DNA of 64,000 nucleotides from Archangium violaceum (lineage in GTDB: Bacteria; Myxococcota; Myxococcia; Myxococcales; Myxococcaceae): contig NZ_CP069338.1 of assembly GCF_016859125.1 (NCBI RefSeq), forward strand, positions 9,427,501-9,491,500, given 5' to 3'. Position 1 is the first letter of the stretch. Each line of letters opens with the position of its first letter. Both the position numbers and the translations under genes were made by a program. Below are positions 1-8,975 of this stretch, piece by piece. A model generated the notes under the pieces. It did not search any database. It was not told where the DNA came from and was given only the letters and a program-made list of their open reading frames with translations.

Positions 1-309
1 CTGGACGCGCCCCGGCCGGCCGCTCCTTCCAACCTCATGCCCGTGTACCCCGGAGCGGTGAACGTCCTGCATGGGGACTTCGAGGGAGCACGGACGCTCA
101 CCTTCCGGGTGGCGGCGAAGGAGGCGCAGGTGCTGGACTGGTATCGTGTGCGGCTCGCCCGCGCTGGATACAAGGAGGAAGCGCCCGGGGTCTTCCGCAG
201 CCGGGAGCAGGAGATCCGGCTGTCCCTCTCCGCGAAGGGGGAAGGGGTCGACGCCGTGCTCTTCCTCAAGACGGCTGGAGAACCCCAGCCCCTGGAGCCC
301 GGGCGGTAG
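1..309 (+). CDS. C-terminal part of an unrecognised protein, 5' end outside the window
   Basis: The reading frame is open from base 1 and ends in TAG at 307-309, so the gene probably starts upstream of the window; an internal ATG at 37 is also possible. The visible 102 residues include a 'YPGA' motif, an alternating beta-rich stretch and a 'DWYRVRLARAGY' helix, which resembles small domains of about 90 residues in secreted or envelope proteins of delta-proteobacteria, but I cannot name the family. Its last 44 bases overlap the 3' end of the convergent crtU-like gene, an unusual tail-to-tail overlap. Confidence 0.55.
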   Translation: MDAPRPAAPSNLMPVYPGAVNVLHGDFEGARTLTFRVAAKEAQVLDWYRVRLARAGYKEEAPGVFRSREQEIRLSLSAKGEGVDAVLFLKTAGEPQPLEPGR

Positions 310-1840
310 CGAGCCCCGCGAGCAGTCCAGCTCGGGGCACGGACCAGATCTCCTCTCCCTGGATGTCCCAGCCCGCGAGGAGATGGTTGGCCGCCATGAA
401 GCCCGAGGTGGTGGCGCGCTCCATCAGGGCCGTGGGGATGGGCAGGCGGACGAAGTCTCCGGCGAGCGCCACCCGAGGCGAGGGCGTCTCCACCGTGGGC
501 CGCGTCCGGAAGGAGCCCGGAGCGAAGGAGGGGCAATCCCGGCGGAGCAGGAACCGCTCCTCGAGCGTGCGCGCGTCCCGAAGCTCCGGATAGAGCGCGT
601 GCAGTCCTCCCAGGAGCTCGCGCCGCACCGACGCCTCGTCGATCTCCAGCGGTAGACCATAGGCGTGGAGCTCGACCACCGAGCCGCCCGTCCGCGCCGC
701 CCACCGACGGCTCTCGCCCTCGAACAGGTGATAGAGCGAGATGTTGTCGATGATTCCCAGCCCGGTGGTGCCCACGAAGGGATGGCGGCCCGGCGCGGAC
801 GGGCGATCGAGCCACAGCCGCCAGACCGCGAACGGCGAGGTCAACGAGAGCCCCAGGACCTTCTCGCGCCACCCCGTGTCGAGCAGCTCCGGAGACTCCG
901 TCACGATCCGCTGGAGCGCTGGCACCGTGGTGGCGAGCACCACCGCGTCCGCCTCGACGGGCTCCTCGCCGTCCACCTGGATGAGCACGCCCCCGTCCGC
1001 GCGAGGGTTCACCGCGGTGACCGACTGGCCGAGCCGGAACCGGACCTGTCTCTCCTCCAGGTAGCGGCGCAGCGGGTGCCACAGCGCCGAGGCGAACGAC
1101 TCGTCGAGCACGTCGAAGACGAGGCCCTCCGGATTCCCCATGAAATAGAAGTGGAACATCATCAGCAGCTCGGCCGCCGACATGTCCTCCTCCGGATTGA
1201 AGAAGGAGTGGGAGAAGACATTGAACAGCATGCGCCGGGCATGGGGCGGGAAACGGAGCGAGTCCAGGTACTCGCGCGCGTTGCGGTGGTCGAACGTGGC
1301 GTACGTCCGCTCCATGTCGAACGCGAGCATCGCCAGGCCGGAGCGGACGTCGAGGTGGCGCAGCTCCATCAGCCGCAGCGACGGGGAGCGGCGAACGAGG
1401 CTGATGAGATTGAAGGGCGGGAGCGCGGGGAGGTGTGAGAACGACTCCACGCTCCCTCCAGGGCCGTGGATGGGGTAGTCCTCCAGCCGGCGCAGACGCT
1501 CCAGTCGGGGATCCACGCGGCGCAGCAGCGCGCGCAGGTTGTAGTACTGGCGGAAGAAGGCATGGAAACCGCGCTCCATGTCGAAGGGCTCTCCGTCCGC
1601 CAGGCGCTCCCTCCAGGCTCCCACCCGGCCACCGAGGAACGGCTCGCGCTCGATGACGGTGACGCGAACGCCGCGCTCGGCCAGGACGGTGGCGGCCGCC
1701 ATGCCGGCCAGTCCGCCGCCCACCACCGCGGCGGAGAGGCCCTCGGGCGCGCGCGGGCGCTTCGCTCGGGGAGAGGGGGCGAGCCGCTCGGGGGAGAAAC
1801 GCCCGGCGGGCAGTTTTGGCAATGCGAGCGGAAGGCGCAT
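266..1840 (-). CDS. crtU: FAD-dependent carotene desaturase, CrtU/CruE-like
   Basis: 524-residue flavoprotein of the carotenoid desaturase/amine-oxidase superfamily. An N-terminal dinucleotide-binding loop GGGLAG (residues 41-46) with the ribose-binding Glu at 65 is followed by GGRVGAW and then GFHAFFRQYYN (about 91-101), which I associate with CrtU/CruE beta-carotene desaturase/methyltransferases that aromatise a beta-ring. A second FAD-contact segment (ALAGDF, then the TALMERA helix) lies near the C-terminus. Length matches bacterial CrtU (about 510-530). The start is ATG at 1840, 12 bases after the CruA-like stop, so the two genes form an operon. Substrate (beta- or gamma-carotene) is inferred from family and neighbour; another carotenoid desaturase role remains possible. 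Confidence 0.62.
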   Translation of the reverse strand: MRLPLALPKLPAGRFSPERLAPSPRAKRPRAPEGLSAAVVGGGLAGMAAATVLAERGVRVTVIEREPFLGGRVGAWRERLADGEPFDMERGFHAFFRQYYNLRALLRRVDPRLERLRRLEDYPIHGPGGSVESFSHLPALPPFNLISLVRRSPSLRLMELRHLDVRSGLAMLAFDMERTYATFDHRNAREYLDSLRFPPHARRMLFNVFSHSFFNPEEDMSAAELLMMFHFYFMGNPEGLVFDVLDESFASALWHPLRRYLEERQVRFRLGQSVTAVNPRADGGVLIQVDGEEPVEADAVVLATTVPALQRIVTESPELLDTGWREKVLGLSLTSPFAVWRLWLDRPSAPGRHPFVGTTGLGIIDNISLYHLFEGESRRWAARTGGSVVELHAYGLPLEIDEASVRRELLGGLHALYPELRDARTLEERFLLRRDCPSFAPGSFRTRPTVETPSPRVALAGDFVRLPIPTALMERATTSGFMAANHLLAGWDIQGEEIWSVPRAGLLAGLATARAPGAGVLQPS

Positions 1841-1852
1841 GGGTCGCTCCGG

Positions 1853-3307
1853 TCAGGGTGAGGCGGGCAGGGGGATCAACACGCGGGAGAGCCCGCCCAG
1901 CCAACGGGCGAGTGCGAGCGGCCCGAATCCCGCGAGCGTGAGGGCGTCCCTGTACACCTGGGGCCGGTTCCTCGCGATGTGCTGGAGGAAGCGCACGAAG
2001 TCGGTCCCGGGCATCTGATCCTTGAGCAGGGCCGCGTAGGCGTCGTTGCCCATTCCATGGAGGGCGGCGAAGGCGGTGTCCAGGAGCTGGTTCACCTCGT
2101 CGCGGCGCTCGGGCGCGGGGGAAGGCAGGGCCATGAAGAGCGCCAGCGCCCCGGTCACCGAGTGCAGCGGCGTGTCATGGACGATGGACTCGGGAGGGAC
2201 GCGGCCATACGAGAGCGCGGCGGCGATGGCCCTGGACCCGGGGAGGAAGGAGCGCATCATCGCGCCGAAGCCGCAGTAGGTGAGCGGCGAGTGCCGCGCG
2301 GCCGCATCGCCCACCAACACCACGCGGCGCCCCGGGGCTCGCGGGGGCGCCACCAACCGGGACCAGCCCGGGATGTAGCCGAACGTTGGCCGGAGCAGAC
2401 GTGGCTCACCCCGCTTGTACCGTCCCAGGCGCTCGAAGAAGCGCCCGTAGAGCCGGAGCAGCGCGTGCTCGCGGATCCGGCGCGCCTGGGCGTAATAGAA
2501 CAGGTAGACCGTCGCCTCGCCCGGACGTCCGGGAAACCCTTCCCAGATGTGCTGGCGCCCTTCCTCGACGCCCTCGGTCGTCACCAGGATGTCGCCCCTT
2601 CGGGGATTCATCTCATCGGGGGCGGTGCCTTCCTTCAGCCCGGAGAGAACCCCTCCGACGGTGGGACACAGGAGATCCGCGGTTGCATGGGGACTGGAGC
2701 TCCCCCGCGCGTCGAGCACCACGCGGGCGGTCACCTCGGCCCGTCGACCTCCGGCCCGCTCGAACAGCAGGCGCACGGTCTGGGGACCCTCGCCCACGCC
2801 CACCAAGGCATGGCCGTCATGGAAGGCGACGCCGCGCTGCTCGGCCCGTTGGCGGATTTCGCGGAGGAGCCGGCCGGCATCGATGGCGTGGTCGAGCACG
2901 CCCCGAACCGGATACTCACCGCCACCATGCCAGCGGCAGACGCCGTCCTCGTAGCGGGCGACGATGAGCGACTCCACTTCCTCGGGGCGGAAGAGGCCAC
3001 TCACCGTCAAGGGCGCGAGCTCGGGGCCGCTGATGTTCCACTCCCGATGCGCCACCGCCGCGCGGGAGCGCTCGAACACCCCAACCTTCAATCCGAGCCC
3101 CGCCAGCATGGGCGCGTACATCAGGGAGAGCCCACCGCCCGCGAGCACCACGTCGAAGTCCGGGCGGGTGCCCCTTCCGGGGGCGCGCACGGAAGGTGCT
3201 TCGATCGGCGGGCGGACGCGCTCCGCGTCGAGCCGCTCCAATCGCTCGAGCAGCTCGGGTCCCCCGGCCTCGCGCACCCGGGCCTTGATCTCGTCGATTC
3301 CCAGCAC
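1853..3307 (-). CDS. cruA: CruA-like FAD-dependent lycopene cyclase
   Basis: 484-residue flavoprotein. The FAD loop AGGGLSLMYAPM lies at residues 56-67, and the segment HREWNIS at 87-93 resembles the EWNIS signature of CruA/CruP lycopene cyclases of green sulfur bacteria and cyanobacteria. A further FAD motif (VVLVGDAAARHSPLTYCGFG) lies in the C-terminal half. CruA converts lycopene to gamma/beta-carotene, the substrate of a CrtU-type enzyme, which is encoded next in the same operon. The start is GTG at 3307 with a strong AAGGAGG just upstream; no better ATG is present. Function is inferred from motif and neighbour, not from an alignment. Confidence 0.6.
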   Translation of the reverse strand: MLGIDEIKARVREAGGPELLERLERLDAERVRPPIEAPSVRAPGRGTRPDFDVVLAGGGLSLMYAPMLAGLGLKVGVFERSRAAVAHREWNISGPELAPLTVSGLFRPEEVESLIVARYEDGVCRWHGGGEYPVRGVLDHAIDAGRLLREIRQRAEQRGVAFHDGHALVGVGEGPQTVRLLFERAGGRRAEVTARVVLDARGSSSPHATADLLCPTVGGVLSGLKEGTAPDEMNPRRGDILVTTEGVEEGRQHIWEGFPGRPGEATVYLFYYAQARRIREHALLRLYGRFFERLGRYKRGEPRLLRPTFGYIPGWSRLVAPPRAPGRRVVLVGDAAARHSPLTYCGFGAMMRSFLPGSRAIAAALSYGRVPPESIVHDTPLHSVTGALALFMALPSPAPERRDEVNQLLDTAFAALHGMGNDAYAALLKDQMPGTDFVRFLQHIARNRPQVYRDALTLAGFGPLALARWLGGLSRVLIPLPASP

Positions 3308-3503
3308 GGAACCTCCTTCGCGACACGCTAGGCGCCCGCGAAGGTCACCGCAGCACCAGGACCGGAGCGGTGTCCGATTCCCGAACGAGACGAAGGGACC
3401 CGAGCGCCCGGATGTTGGCTGTCCGAGGTCCAGACAGGAGGGCGACCGGTTCTGAGCTCCTCGTTAATCTCCTACAGGGAAGAGACCGAAGGAGATTGAT
3501 GCT

Positions 3504-3524
3504 CCCTCTCCCGGTGGGAGAGGG
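3504..3524. terminator. Perfect 9-bp hairpin downstream of the glycosidase gene
   Basis: CCCTCTCCC at 3504-3512 and GGGAGAGGG at 3516-3524 are perfect inverted arms around a GGT loop. The hairpin sits 18 bases beyond the stop of the leftward gene ending at 3542. No T-run follows on either strand, so it is either a hairpin-only terminator or a dispersed repeat unit. The region 3308-3541 otherwise holds only the cruA ribosome-binding site and presumably its promoter. Confidence 0.45.
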
Positions 3525-3541
3525 GATATGGCCGCAGGGAA

Positions 3542-4933
3542 TTAGATGCCGGGCTTGATGGCCAGGAACATCACCCGGTCCGTCAGGGTGAGCGCGAGGC
3601 TCCCGGCCACCGTCTTCTTCGTGGAGGTCATGTCCCCCGTGTCGCTGAGCGTGTACACGGTGGCGGTCTTGATGGTCGTGGGCAGCGTGAGCGTCACCGC
3701 CCGGCCGGGGACCGTAATCTCCGTCTTCGCGTTGGGATCCCAGCTGGGCTTGCCGAGCCAGAGCGCGAGGTAGAAGGTGCCATCCCGCTTCTGCAGCAGG
3801 ACGTTCCGCACGTCGCCCATGTTCGAGGCGGTGAGGGTGTAGTCCAGCGAACCCGGCGTGAAGCTGGCGCCCGGATCCTTCAGCAGCCCCAGCATGTTCT
3901 TGAGCGCGGTGAAGGCGGGCTTGGGCGTTCCGTCGTTGCGCAGCAGGCCGAAGTTGAACTCGTGCTGGTTCAGCTCGGCGTTGGGGAGCTCGTCAATCAG
4001 CTCATACGGATAGGTGCGCCCCATTCCCTTGAGGAAGTGCCACAGCATCAGGCGTGGCATGTAGCGCCCGACGATCTTCTCCGGTGTGGGCTTATGCTCG
4101 TCGGTGGTGTTCAGGGCGTTGTGCCAGCCCGTCTCGGTCGAGGTGACGGGCTTCGTCCCGCTCACCGGACTGGCCACGTATTTGAACTGCCAGGTGACGC
4201 TGCCGAAACCATTGTTGCCCCAGCCAGCGCTCTCCGGATTCCGGCCTCCGTAATAGTTGTGGAGGTTGCCCTGGTCCATGTACGCGCTGAGGTCGCCCAG
4301 CGAGTTGGCCGCGGCCTCCTTGAGGATGGAGGGTCCGATGACGCGCAGGTGCTTGATGGTGGCGTTGCCCTTCACCGTCTCGAAGAGCGTGCGCTGCGCG
4401 GTCCGGATGACGGGCACCCAATCGCTGACGCCCTCATCCAGCTCCGGCTCGTTGTGGCCCTCGAAGGAGACCACCGCGTTGTCGCACCAGCCGTAGATGT
4501 CGTCCAGCAGTGCGTAGTTGGTGCCACTGTTTCGAGACGTCGGCATGTCGGTGATGAGGTTGAACCGGATGCCGATCGCCGCCAGATCGCGGCAGCGCTG
4601 GTAGTAGAGGGAGTCGCGGGTGTCGTTGGCTCCGGTCTTGGCGGAATCCCGGACGTGCCGGATGCCCAGTTCCTGCAGCCGTGGCTTGATGATGGTGGAG
4701 TAGGCGCCGTACGCCCTGTTCGTGTAACCCAGATGGGTGTTGACGCCGACCGAGTCGATGAAGTCATCCGCGCGCCGGGCCGTGACGCTGAGGGCCATCT
4801 GCTCCACGCCTGTCTCGTCCGGCGCGGAGTCCTCGTGCGACTCGGGCCCGCAGCCTCCCGCGGAGAGTGTCAGGGCGATAGCCGAGGCGAACGCCTTCCA
4901 TGTCGTGATTCGATTGGGGGCTACAGAGCGCAT
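3542..4933 (-). CDS. Secreted clan-A glycosidase-like lipoprotein
   Basis: Lipoprotein of 463 residues: basic start, hydrophobic segment and lipobox SAGGC with Cys at about 28. The body looks like a TIM-barrel glycosidase of clan GH-A (GH39/GH5-like): GHNEPEL offers the acid/base Glu at about residue 162 and STETGW the nucleophile Glu at about 267, with a C-terminal beta-domain after about residue 350. I chose ATG 4933 rather than 4966 because the signal peptide begins there. Substrate cannot be told from sequence; the neighbourhood suggests an extracellular polysaccharide. It stands alone, with 151 bases to the next (divergent, broken) gene. Confidence 0.6.
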   Translation of the reverse strand: MRSVAPNRITTWKAFASAIALTLSAGGCGPESHEDSAPDETGVEQMALSVTARRADDFIDSVGVNTHLGYTNRAYGAYSTIIKPRLQELGIRHVRDSAKTGANDTRDSLYYQRCRDLAAIGIRFNLITDMPTSRNSGTNYALLDDIYGWCDNAVVSFEGHNEPELDEGVSDWVPVIRTAQRTLFETVKGNATIKHLRVIGPSILKEAAANSLGDLSAYMDQGNLHNYYGGRNPESAGWGNNGFGSVTWQFKYVASPVSGTKPVTSTETGWHNALNTTDEHKPTPEKIVGRYMPRLMLWHFLKGMGRTYPYELIDELPNAELNQHEFNFGLLRNDGTPKPAFTALKNMLGLLKDPGASFTPGSLDYTLTASNMGDVRNVLLQKRDGTFYLALWLGKPSWDPNAKTEITVPGRAVTLTLPTTIKTATVYTLSDTGDMTSTKKTVAGSLALTLTDRVMFLAIKPGI

Positions 4934-5084
4934 GAGGAGGTCCTGGGGGTGGGGGGAAAGGCTCACGAGGAACCGCCAGGACTGATAAAGGAGCTATTCG
5001 GGGAAAACAATCCGTAATTCAATCGGGAAACAGAATTCCATGAATGACGAATATAGCCAGGAACTCCCTTTCACGAGGCTCCCC

Positions 5085-6091
5085 ATGAAGGTGTCGTACC
5101 GAAGCTCTTTCTTCCTCCCTCTATTCTCACTCCTGGCCGTTTGGGGTTGCGGCTCCTTGGAAGATGAGAATTCTTTCAGCGGTGGCGAGACCGGCGTCGA
5201 GACCCATGCCGTCATCTCCACGGCTCTGCTGCCGGTTTCATCAACCCCTCGTACAGCACGCCATCGACCCACTTCTTCGCGAGCGCGGTGAACAAGGGGT
5301 ATCGCGTGATTGGCCTCACGCACCGTGCCACGCCGAACATCCGGACGAGCTGTGATGGAGTCAGCGCGGGAGCGGACTGCTTCGTGCAGACACGCCGGAC
5401 CTTCATCACCGGTGTCTTCCAGGAAGGCGCCCTCGAGTCGTTGAGGGGGAAAATGAACTACTACGATGGTATCGAGGCCCGCCTCATCCGGGTGTTGGTC
5501 TTCCTGCGCGATACCCAGGACACCTCGGGCGGATGGGGTTCCTATCTCTCACCCTCGAACTGCAACGGGACCAGGAACGCCACGGCTCCCTGCTCCATCG
5601 TCTGGGAAAAGCTCATCGTCGCGGGGCACTCGCAGGGCGCCGGCCATGCGGCCGTCATCGCCCGGGACCACACCGTCGATACCGTGGTGATGTTGGCGGG
5701 ACCCACCGACCATCGTGGCAAAACGATCTTTCCCAGCTACACGCTCTCCGGCGGGCTCGCCACCCCCGCTGGCGGAGGGAACTACCGGGGGCTCGTCCAT
5801 ACCGACGAAGAGTTCTACACCGCCGCCACCACGCACTGGGGTCCGGACCGGCTGAATGCCGGCTCTCATGGTCATACGACCTCGAACACCACGGAGAACT
5901 GCTACAGCGCGACCCGGCCGAACGTGCCCGCGCACAGCTGCGTCGTCACGAATGACATGTTCTACGGCATCTGGGAGAGCTTCTGGCCCTGGCCTCCAGG
6001 GCTCCCCGTTGCGTTCCGACGGGGCGCCCCGAAGCCATGTCTGTCTATTGCGAGGCCTTGTCCCCGAACGTGTGAGGGCGGACCCGCATGA
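5085..6091 (+). pseudogene. Frameshifted secreted alpha/beta hydrolase
   Basis: A lipoprotein-type signal peptide (ATG 5085, lipobox VWGC) runs in frame 3 until about base 5210, while the hydrolase body continues in frame 2 from about 5222 with GSAAGFINPSY. The body carries the nucleophile elbow GHSQG and is rich in Cys, like the BPSS1187-type secreted hydrolases seen in proteobacteria. Between the two parts the strand that normally precedes the oxyanion region is missing, so both a frameshift and a small deletion are likely. The 3' end overlaps the convergent lipoprotein gene by 47 bases, so the C-terminus may be altered too. A sequencing error is the main alternative. Confidence 0.6.
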
Positions 6092-7391
6092 TGCCCTTGC
6101 CGTTGTGGAGGTAGAGCCCGTCCGGGCCCGAGGTCAGACCGTAGAGGGCATCGCCCCGGGTGCCGCCTCGCAGCAGGACGCGCTCCTCGGTATCGCACTT
6201 CATCTCCGGGCAGGCGCGCAGCTCCGCCCCCGTCCAGATCTGCTCTCCCTGCTCGTTCGGCGTGAACGTCTCCTTCAGGAAGTAGAGCCCGTGCTCGTCC
6301 ACCGCGATACGGGTGGAGACCTCGTTGCCGATGCGTGCCTCCGACAGCAGCAGCTCAATCGGGGTGGCGACATCGTTCCACCTGCGCCGGAACACGGAGA
6401 AGAGCTCGGCCTCCAGGCCGGGAGCCTGCCCGCGTGACGTCCAGTACAGGAAGTCCCCATGCACGAGGAGCGTGTCGATGCCGTCCCGGTTGTAGGCCTG
6501 CTCCACCGGTCCCGTGGTGGGGCACCCCGTCAGCGGGCAACTCCAGATGCGCTGTCCCGCGCGCCAGAACAGCATCCCGTTCGACACCCCCATGCTCGTG
6601 GAGGCCCTGGCCAGATGCTCGCCGACCTTCACCTCTTCGTCCTTCAGGTAGCGGTGCGGCGCCGCCTCTCCACCGGCGACCAGCACCTCCAACTCATTCC
6701 GGCCGGGCACCTGCCGCAGGATGGAACCGGCCGGTGCATTCCCGATCGTCCCGGCGCTGGCGACGAGCACGTCATCTCCCACGAGGAGGACGTGGGGGAA
6801 CCCCCCGCTGGTCTGGAACACGAGTGCATCCGGAGCCTTTCCGCACCCGTTGGTCCCCGGGTCACACCACCGCAGTCGCAAGGTGCCGGGCGCATCTGCT
6901 TTCGTCCCCGGTATGAGGACCAGGCTCTGCATCCCGCGCAGTCCCACGGGTTCGAGCCAGCTCGGCTCTTCCTCGACGTGGGGAACGGTCCACTTGTACA
7001 GGGGGATGGACCACTGGCAGTAGGGCCGCATGCAGATCCTGGGTTCTTGATGGACGACGGTCGAGCCCCACAGGAACGCTTCCTCGCTTCGGAAGAACGA
7101 GAAGTAGTCAGCGTAGAGCGGTCCCTCGCCCTGTTCGAAGGACACGAGCTGATCCACCTGGCAGTCCGGCTCCTGGCAGAACCCGGGGGGCTCCTCGGGC
7201 GGAGGCTTCACCACCAGGCACTTCGTCCCCATCATTCCCTTCGGGACGCAGACCTGTGCCTCCTCGCAGCAGGTCCAGCCCTCGTCGCAGGGGCAGGGGC
7301 GGTCGTCCTCCAGGATGAGGGTCACACACGCGGAGGTCGTGACGAGCACGGCCAACAGTGATGCTCGGAAGAGTGAGAGATGTTTTTTCAT
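6045..7391 (-). CDS. Cys-rich lipoprotein, possible beta-propeller
   Basis: 448 residues with an N-terminal signal and lipobox TTSAC (Cys at about 22). A compact Cys-rich segment (residues 33-80, with CPCDEGWTCC) is followed by repeated strands containing 'DDVLVAS', 'GDFLYWTS' and 'DGLYLHN', the pattern of a sensor-like beta-propeller common in myxobacterial lipoproteins. The family is not named. The gene begins 36 bases after the caspase-like gene and is likely the last member of the sigma/anti-sigma/caspase operon. Confidence 0.6.
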   Translation of the reverse strand: MKKHLSLFRASLLAVLVTTSACVTLILEDDRPCPCDEGWTCCEEAQVCVPKGMMGTKCLVVKPPPEEPPGFCQEPDCQVDQLVSFEQGEGPLYADYFSFFRSEEAFLWGSTVVHQEPRICMRPYCQWSIPLYKWTVPHVEEEPSWLEPVGLRGMQSLVLIPGTKADAPGTLRLRWCDPGTNGCGKAPDALVFQTSGGFPHVLLVGDDVLVASAGTIGNAPAGSILRQVPGRNELEVLVAGGEAAPHRYLKDEEVKVGEHLARASTSMGVSNGMLFWRAGQRIWSCPLTGCPTTGPVEQAYNRDGIDTLLVHGDFLYWTSRGQAPGLEAELFSVFRRRWNDVATPIELLLSEARIGNEVSTRIAVDEHGLYFLKETFTPNEQGEQIWTGAELRACPEMKCDTEERVLLRGGTRGDALYGLTSGPDGLYLHNGKGIMRVRPHTFGDKASQ

Positions 7392-7427
7392 ATCCCCTCA
7401 ACGAGAGGGGGCCCTCGGTTGGACGAA

Positions 7428-8975
7428 TCAAAATGCTCCCGCGATGCCGAGCACCGCACCCTCCGGCCCCACCGCCAGTTGAGGCAGCGTCTCCGTTTCG
7501 GGCCAGAGGAGCAGGAGGGCTCCACCCAGCGCGACCGCGCCGCCCGCCGTGGCGAGCACGGCTCCCGCGGTGTTGAGCGAGCGGATGCGCGCGTTGCGCA
7601 GGGCCACCTCTCGCTGCGGCATGTCATCCGTGACGCCCTCCCGCGTGTGGCGGGCCACCAGGACCGTGGCCAGGCTGGAGCCCAGCGCCGCGCCACCGGC
7701 GGCCAGGCCCGTCCATCCCAGCTTCGCGCGCGGCGAGAGCTCTCGCGAACCCACCAGCTCGGGCGCCAGGGGCTGGGGGTAGACGTACCCGGCCACGACT
7801 CGCTCATCGAAGGGGAGGGTGAAGATGTGCTCGAAGGAGGCGTGCGCCGCGCCGCGCGAGGCCACGCGCGCCGGCTCGGAGGCGAGCTCCGCCACTCGCA
7901 CCACGTCCGGGATGGGCGGCAGCGGGTACTCCTGCTCTTCCTCGCCCATCTTCCGCAGGAACGTGGGCCCACGCGGCGGGGGCCGCAGCAGGTTCAGCGG
8001 CTGGCCGGGCGCGTTGTGGAACTCCGCGAGCCGCACCCCGTTGACGTCCTCGAGGATGTAGTGCGCACCGGAGGCTCCGTCCACCTCCAGGCGGCGCTGG
8101 AGACCGGGGCGCAGGTCCACCAGCAACTCGGAGCCACGAGGGGGCCGCGCGTGAACCTGGGGCCGGAAGCGCTCGTTGGGGATGGCCGAGTTCGCGCGCT
8201 CCACGAAGGCGGCGATCTCCCGGTAGCTCACCTGGCCATCGCCGTCCGCATCCGCGGCTCCGAACAGGCCCGAGCGCACCTCGTGATGGAAGACTCCCGC
8301 CTGGTAGGCCTCCCACTCGTGGCTCTCGCGTGCCGAGGAGGTGGAGAGCAGCAGCCCGACGTTGTCGTCCTGGGCGAGCCCCTGGGTCTCACTGAATCCC
8401 TTCGCGAGCGCACGGCGCTGCCCACCCGGCCCCCGGCTGTAGGCGAGGAAATAGGAATGGCAGGCGTCCACGATGAGGTGCACCCGGTCCGCGGCGAGCC
8501 GTCCCACCACCTCCCGCGCCAGCGCGTGGCCCGTGAGCGTCCCGTCTTCCAGGCTGAGGTAGCCCTCTCCATTGCGCACGTTGCCATGGCCCGCGTAGAC
8601 GACGTAGGCCACTGCCTCCACGCCGCGCTCGCGCGCCAGGGCGATGTCCTTCGCGAGCGCGCCGACGGCCTGGGTGAGCGCGTCACGATGGGGGTCCACC
8701 GCCTCGGCGGCCGCCTGCGGGTGGAGCCGCCGCGTGTTCTCGTCCAGGCGGGACAGCAGGTACGTGCGCGCACCGAGCAGGCGGAACAAGTCGAGGTAGC
8801 GCGCCGCGTCGTCGTCCGCGTAGCGCAGCGTGGGCAGGTTCGCCTCGTGGCTCCGGTTGACGCCGATGATGAGGGCGAACACGGCCGTTCGCGGGCCCTC
8901 CGCGCGAGGTGCGGGCTCCCCGGCCGCGGCGGCCGTGACGGTGAGGAGCGCACACAGGAAGAGCAGGGGTCTCAT
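7428..8975 (-). CDS. Caspase-like (C14) protein with EF-hand and two membrane segments
   Basis: 515 residues. After a signal-like N-terminus the caspase fold begins at FALIIGVN (33-40). The catalytic His is in YAGHGN (His130) and the catalytic Cys in DACHS (Cys172). A calcium-binding loop DADGDGQVS lies at about 242-250. The last 110 residues hold two hydrophobic, probably membrane-spanning segments (about 410-435 and 465-490). Start ATG overlaps the anti-sigma stop (ATGA), indicating translational coupling. Orthocaspases with intact His/Cys cleave after basic residues; here the target is unknown. Placement in a sigma-factor operon suggests a regulated protease, perhaps acting on the anti-sigma factor or in cell death. 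Confidence 0.75.
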   Translation of the reverse strand: MRPLLFLCALLTVTAAAAGEPAPRAEGPRTAVFALIIGVNRSHEANLPTLRYADDDAARYLDLFRLLGARTYLLSRLDENTRRLHPQAAAEAVDPHRDALTQAVGALAKDIALARERGVEAVAYVVYAGHGNVRNGEGYLSLEDGTLTGHALAREVVGRLAADRVHLIVDACHSYFLAYSRGPGGQRRALAKGFSETQGLAQDDNVGLLLSTSSARESHEWEAYQAGVFHHEVRSGLFGAADADGDGQVSYREIAAFVERANSAIPNERFRPQVHARPPRGSELLVDLRPGLQRRLEVDGASGAHYILEDVNGVRLAEFHNAPGQPLNLLRPPPRGPTFLRKMGEEEQEYPLPPIPDVVRVAELASEPARVASRGAAHASFEHIFTLPFDERVVAGYVYPQPLAPELVGSRELSPRAKLGWTGLAAGGAALGSSLATVLVARHTREGVTDDMPQREVALRNARIRSLNTAGAVLATAGGAVALGGALLLLWPETETLPQLAVGPEGAVLGIAGAF

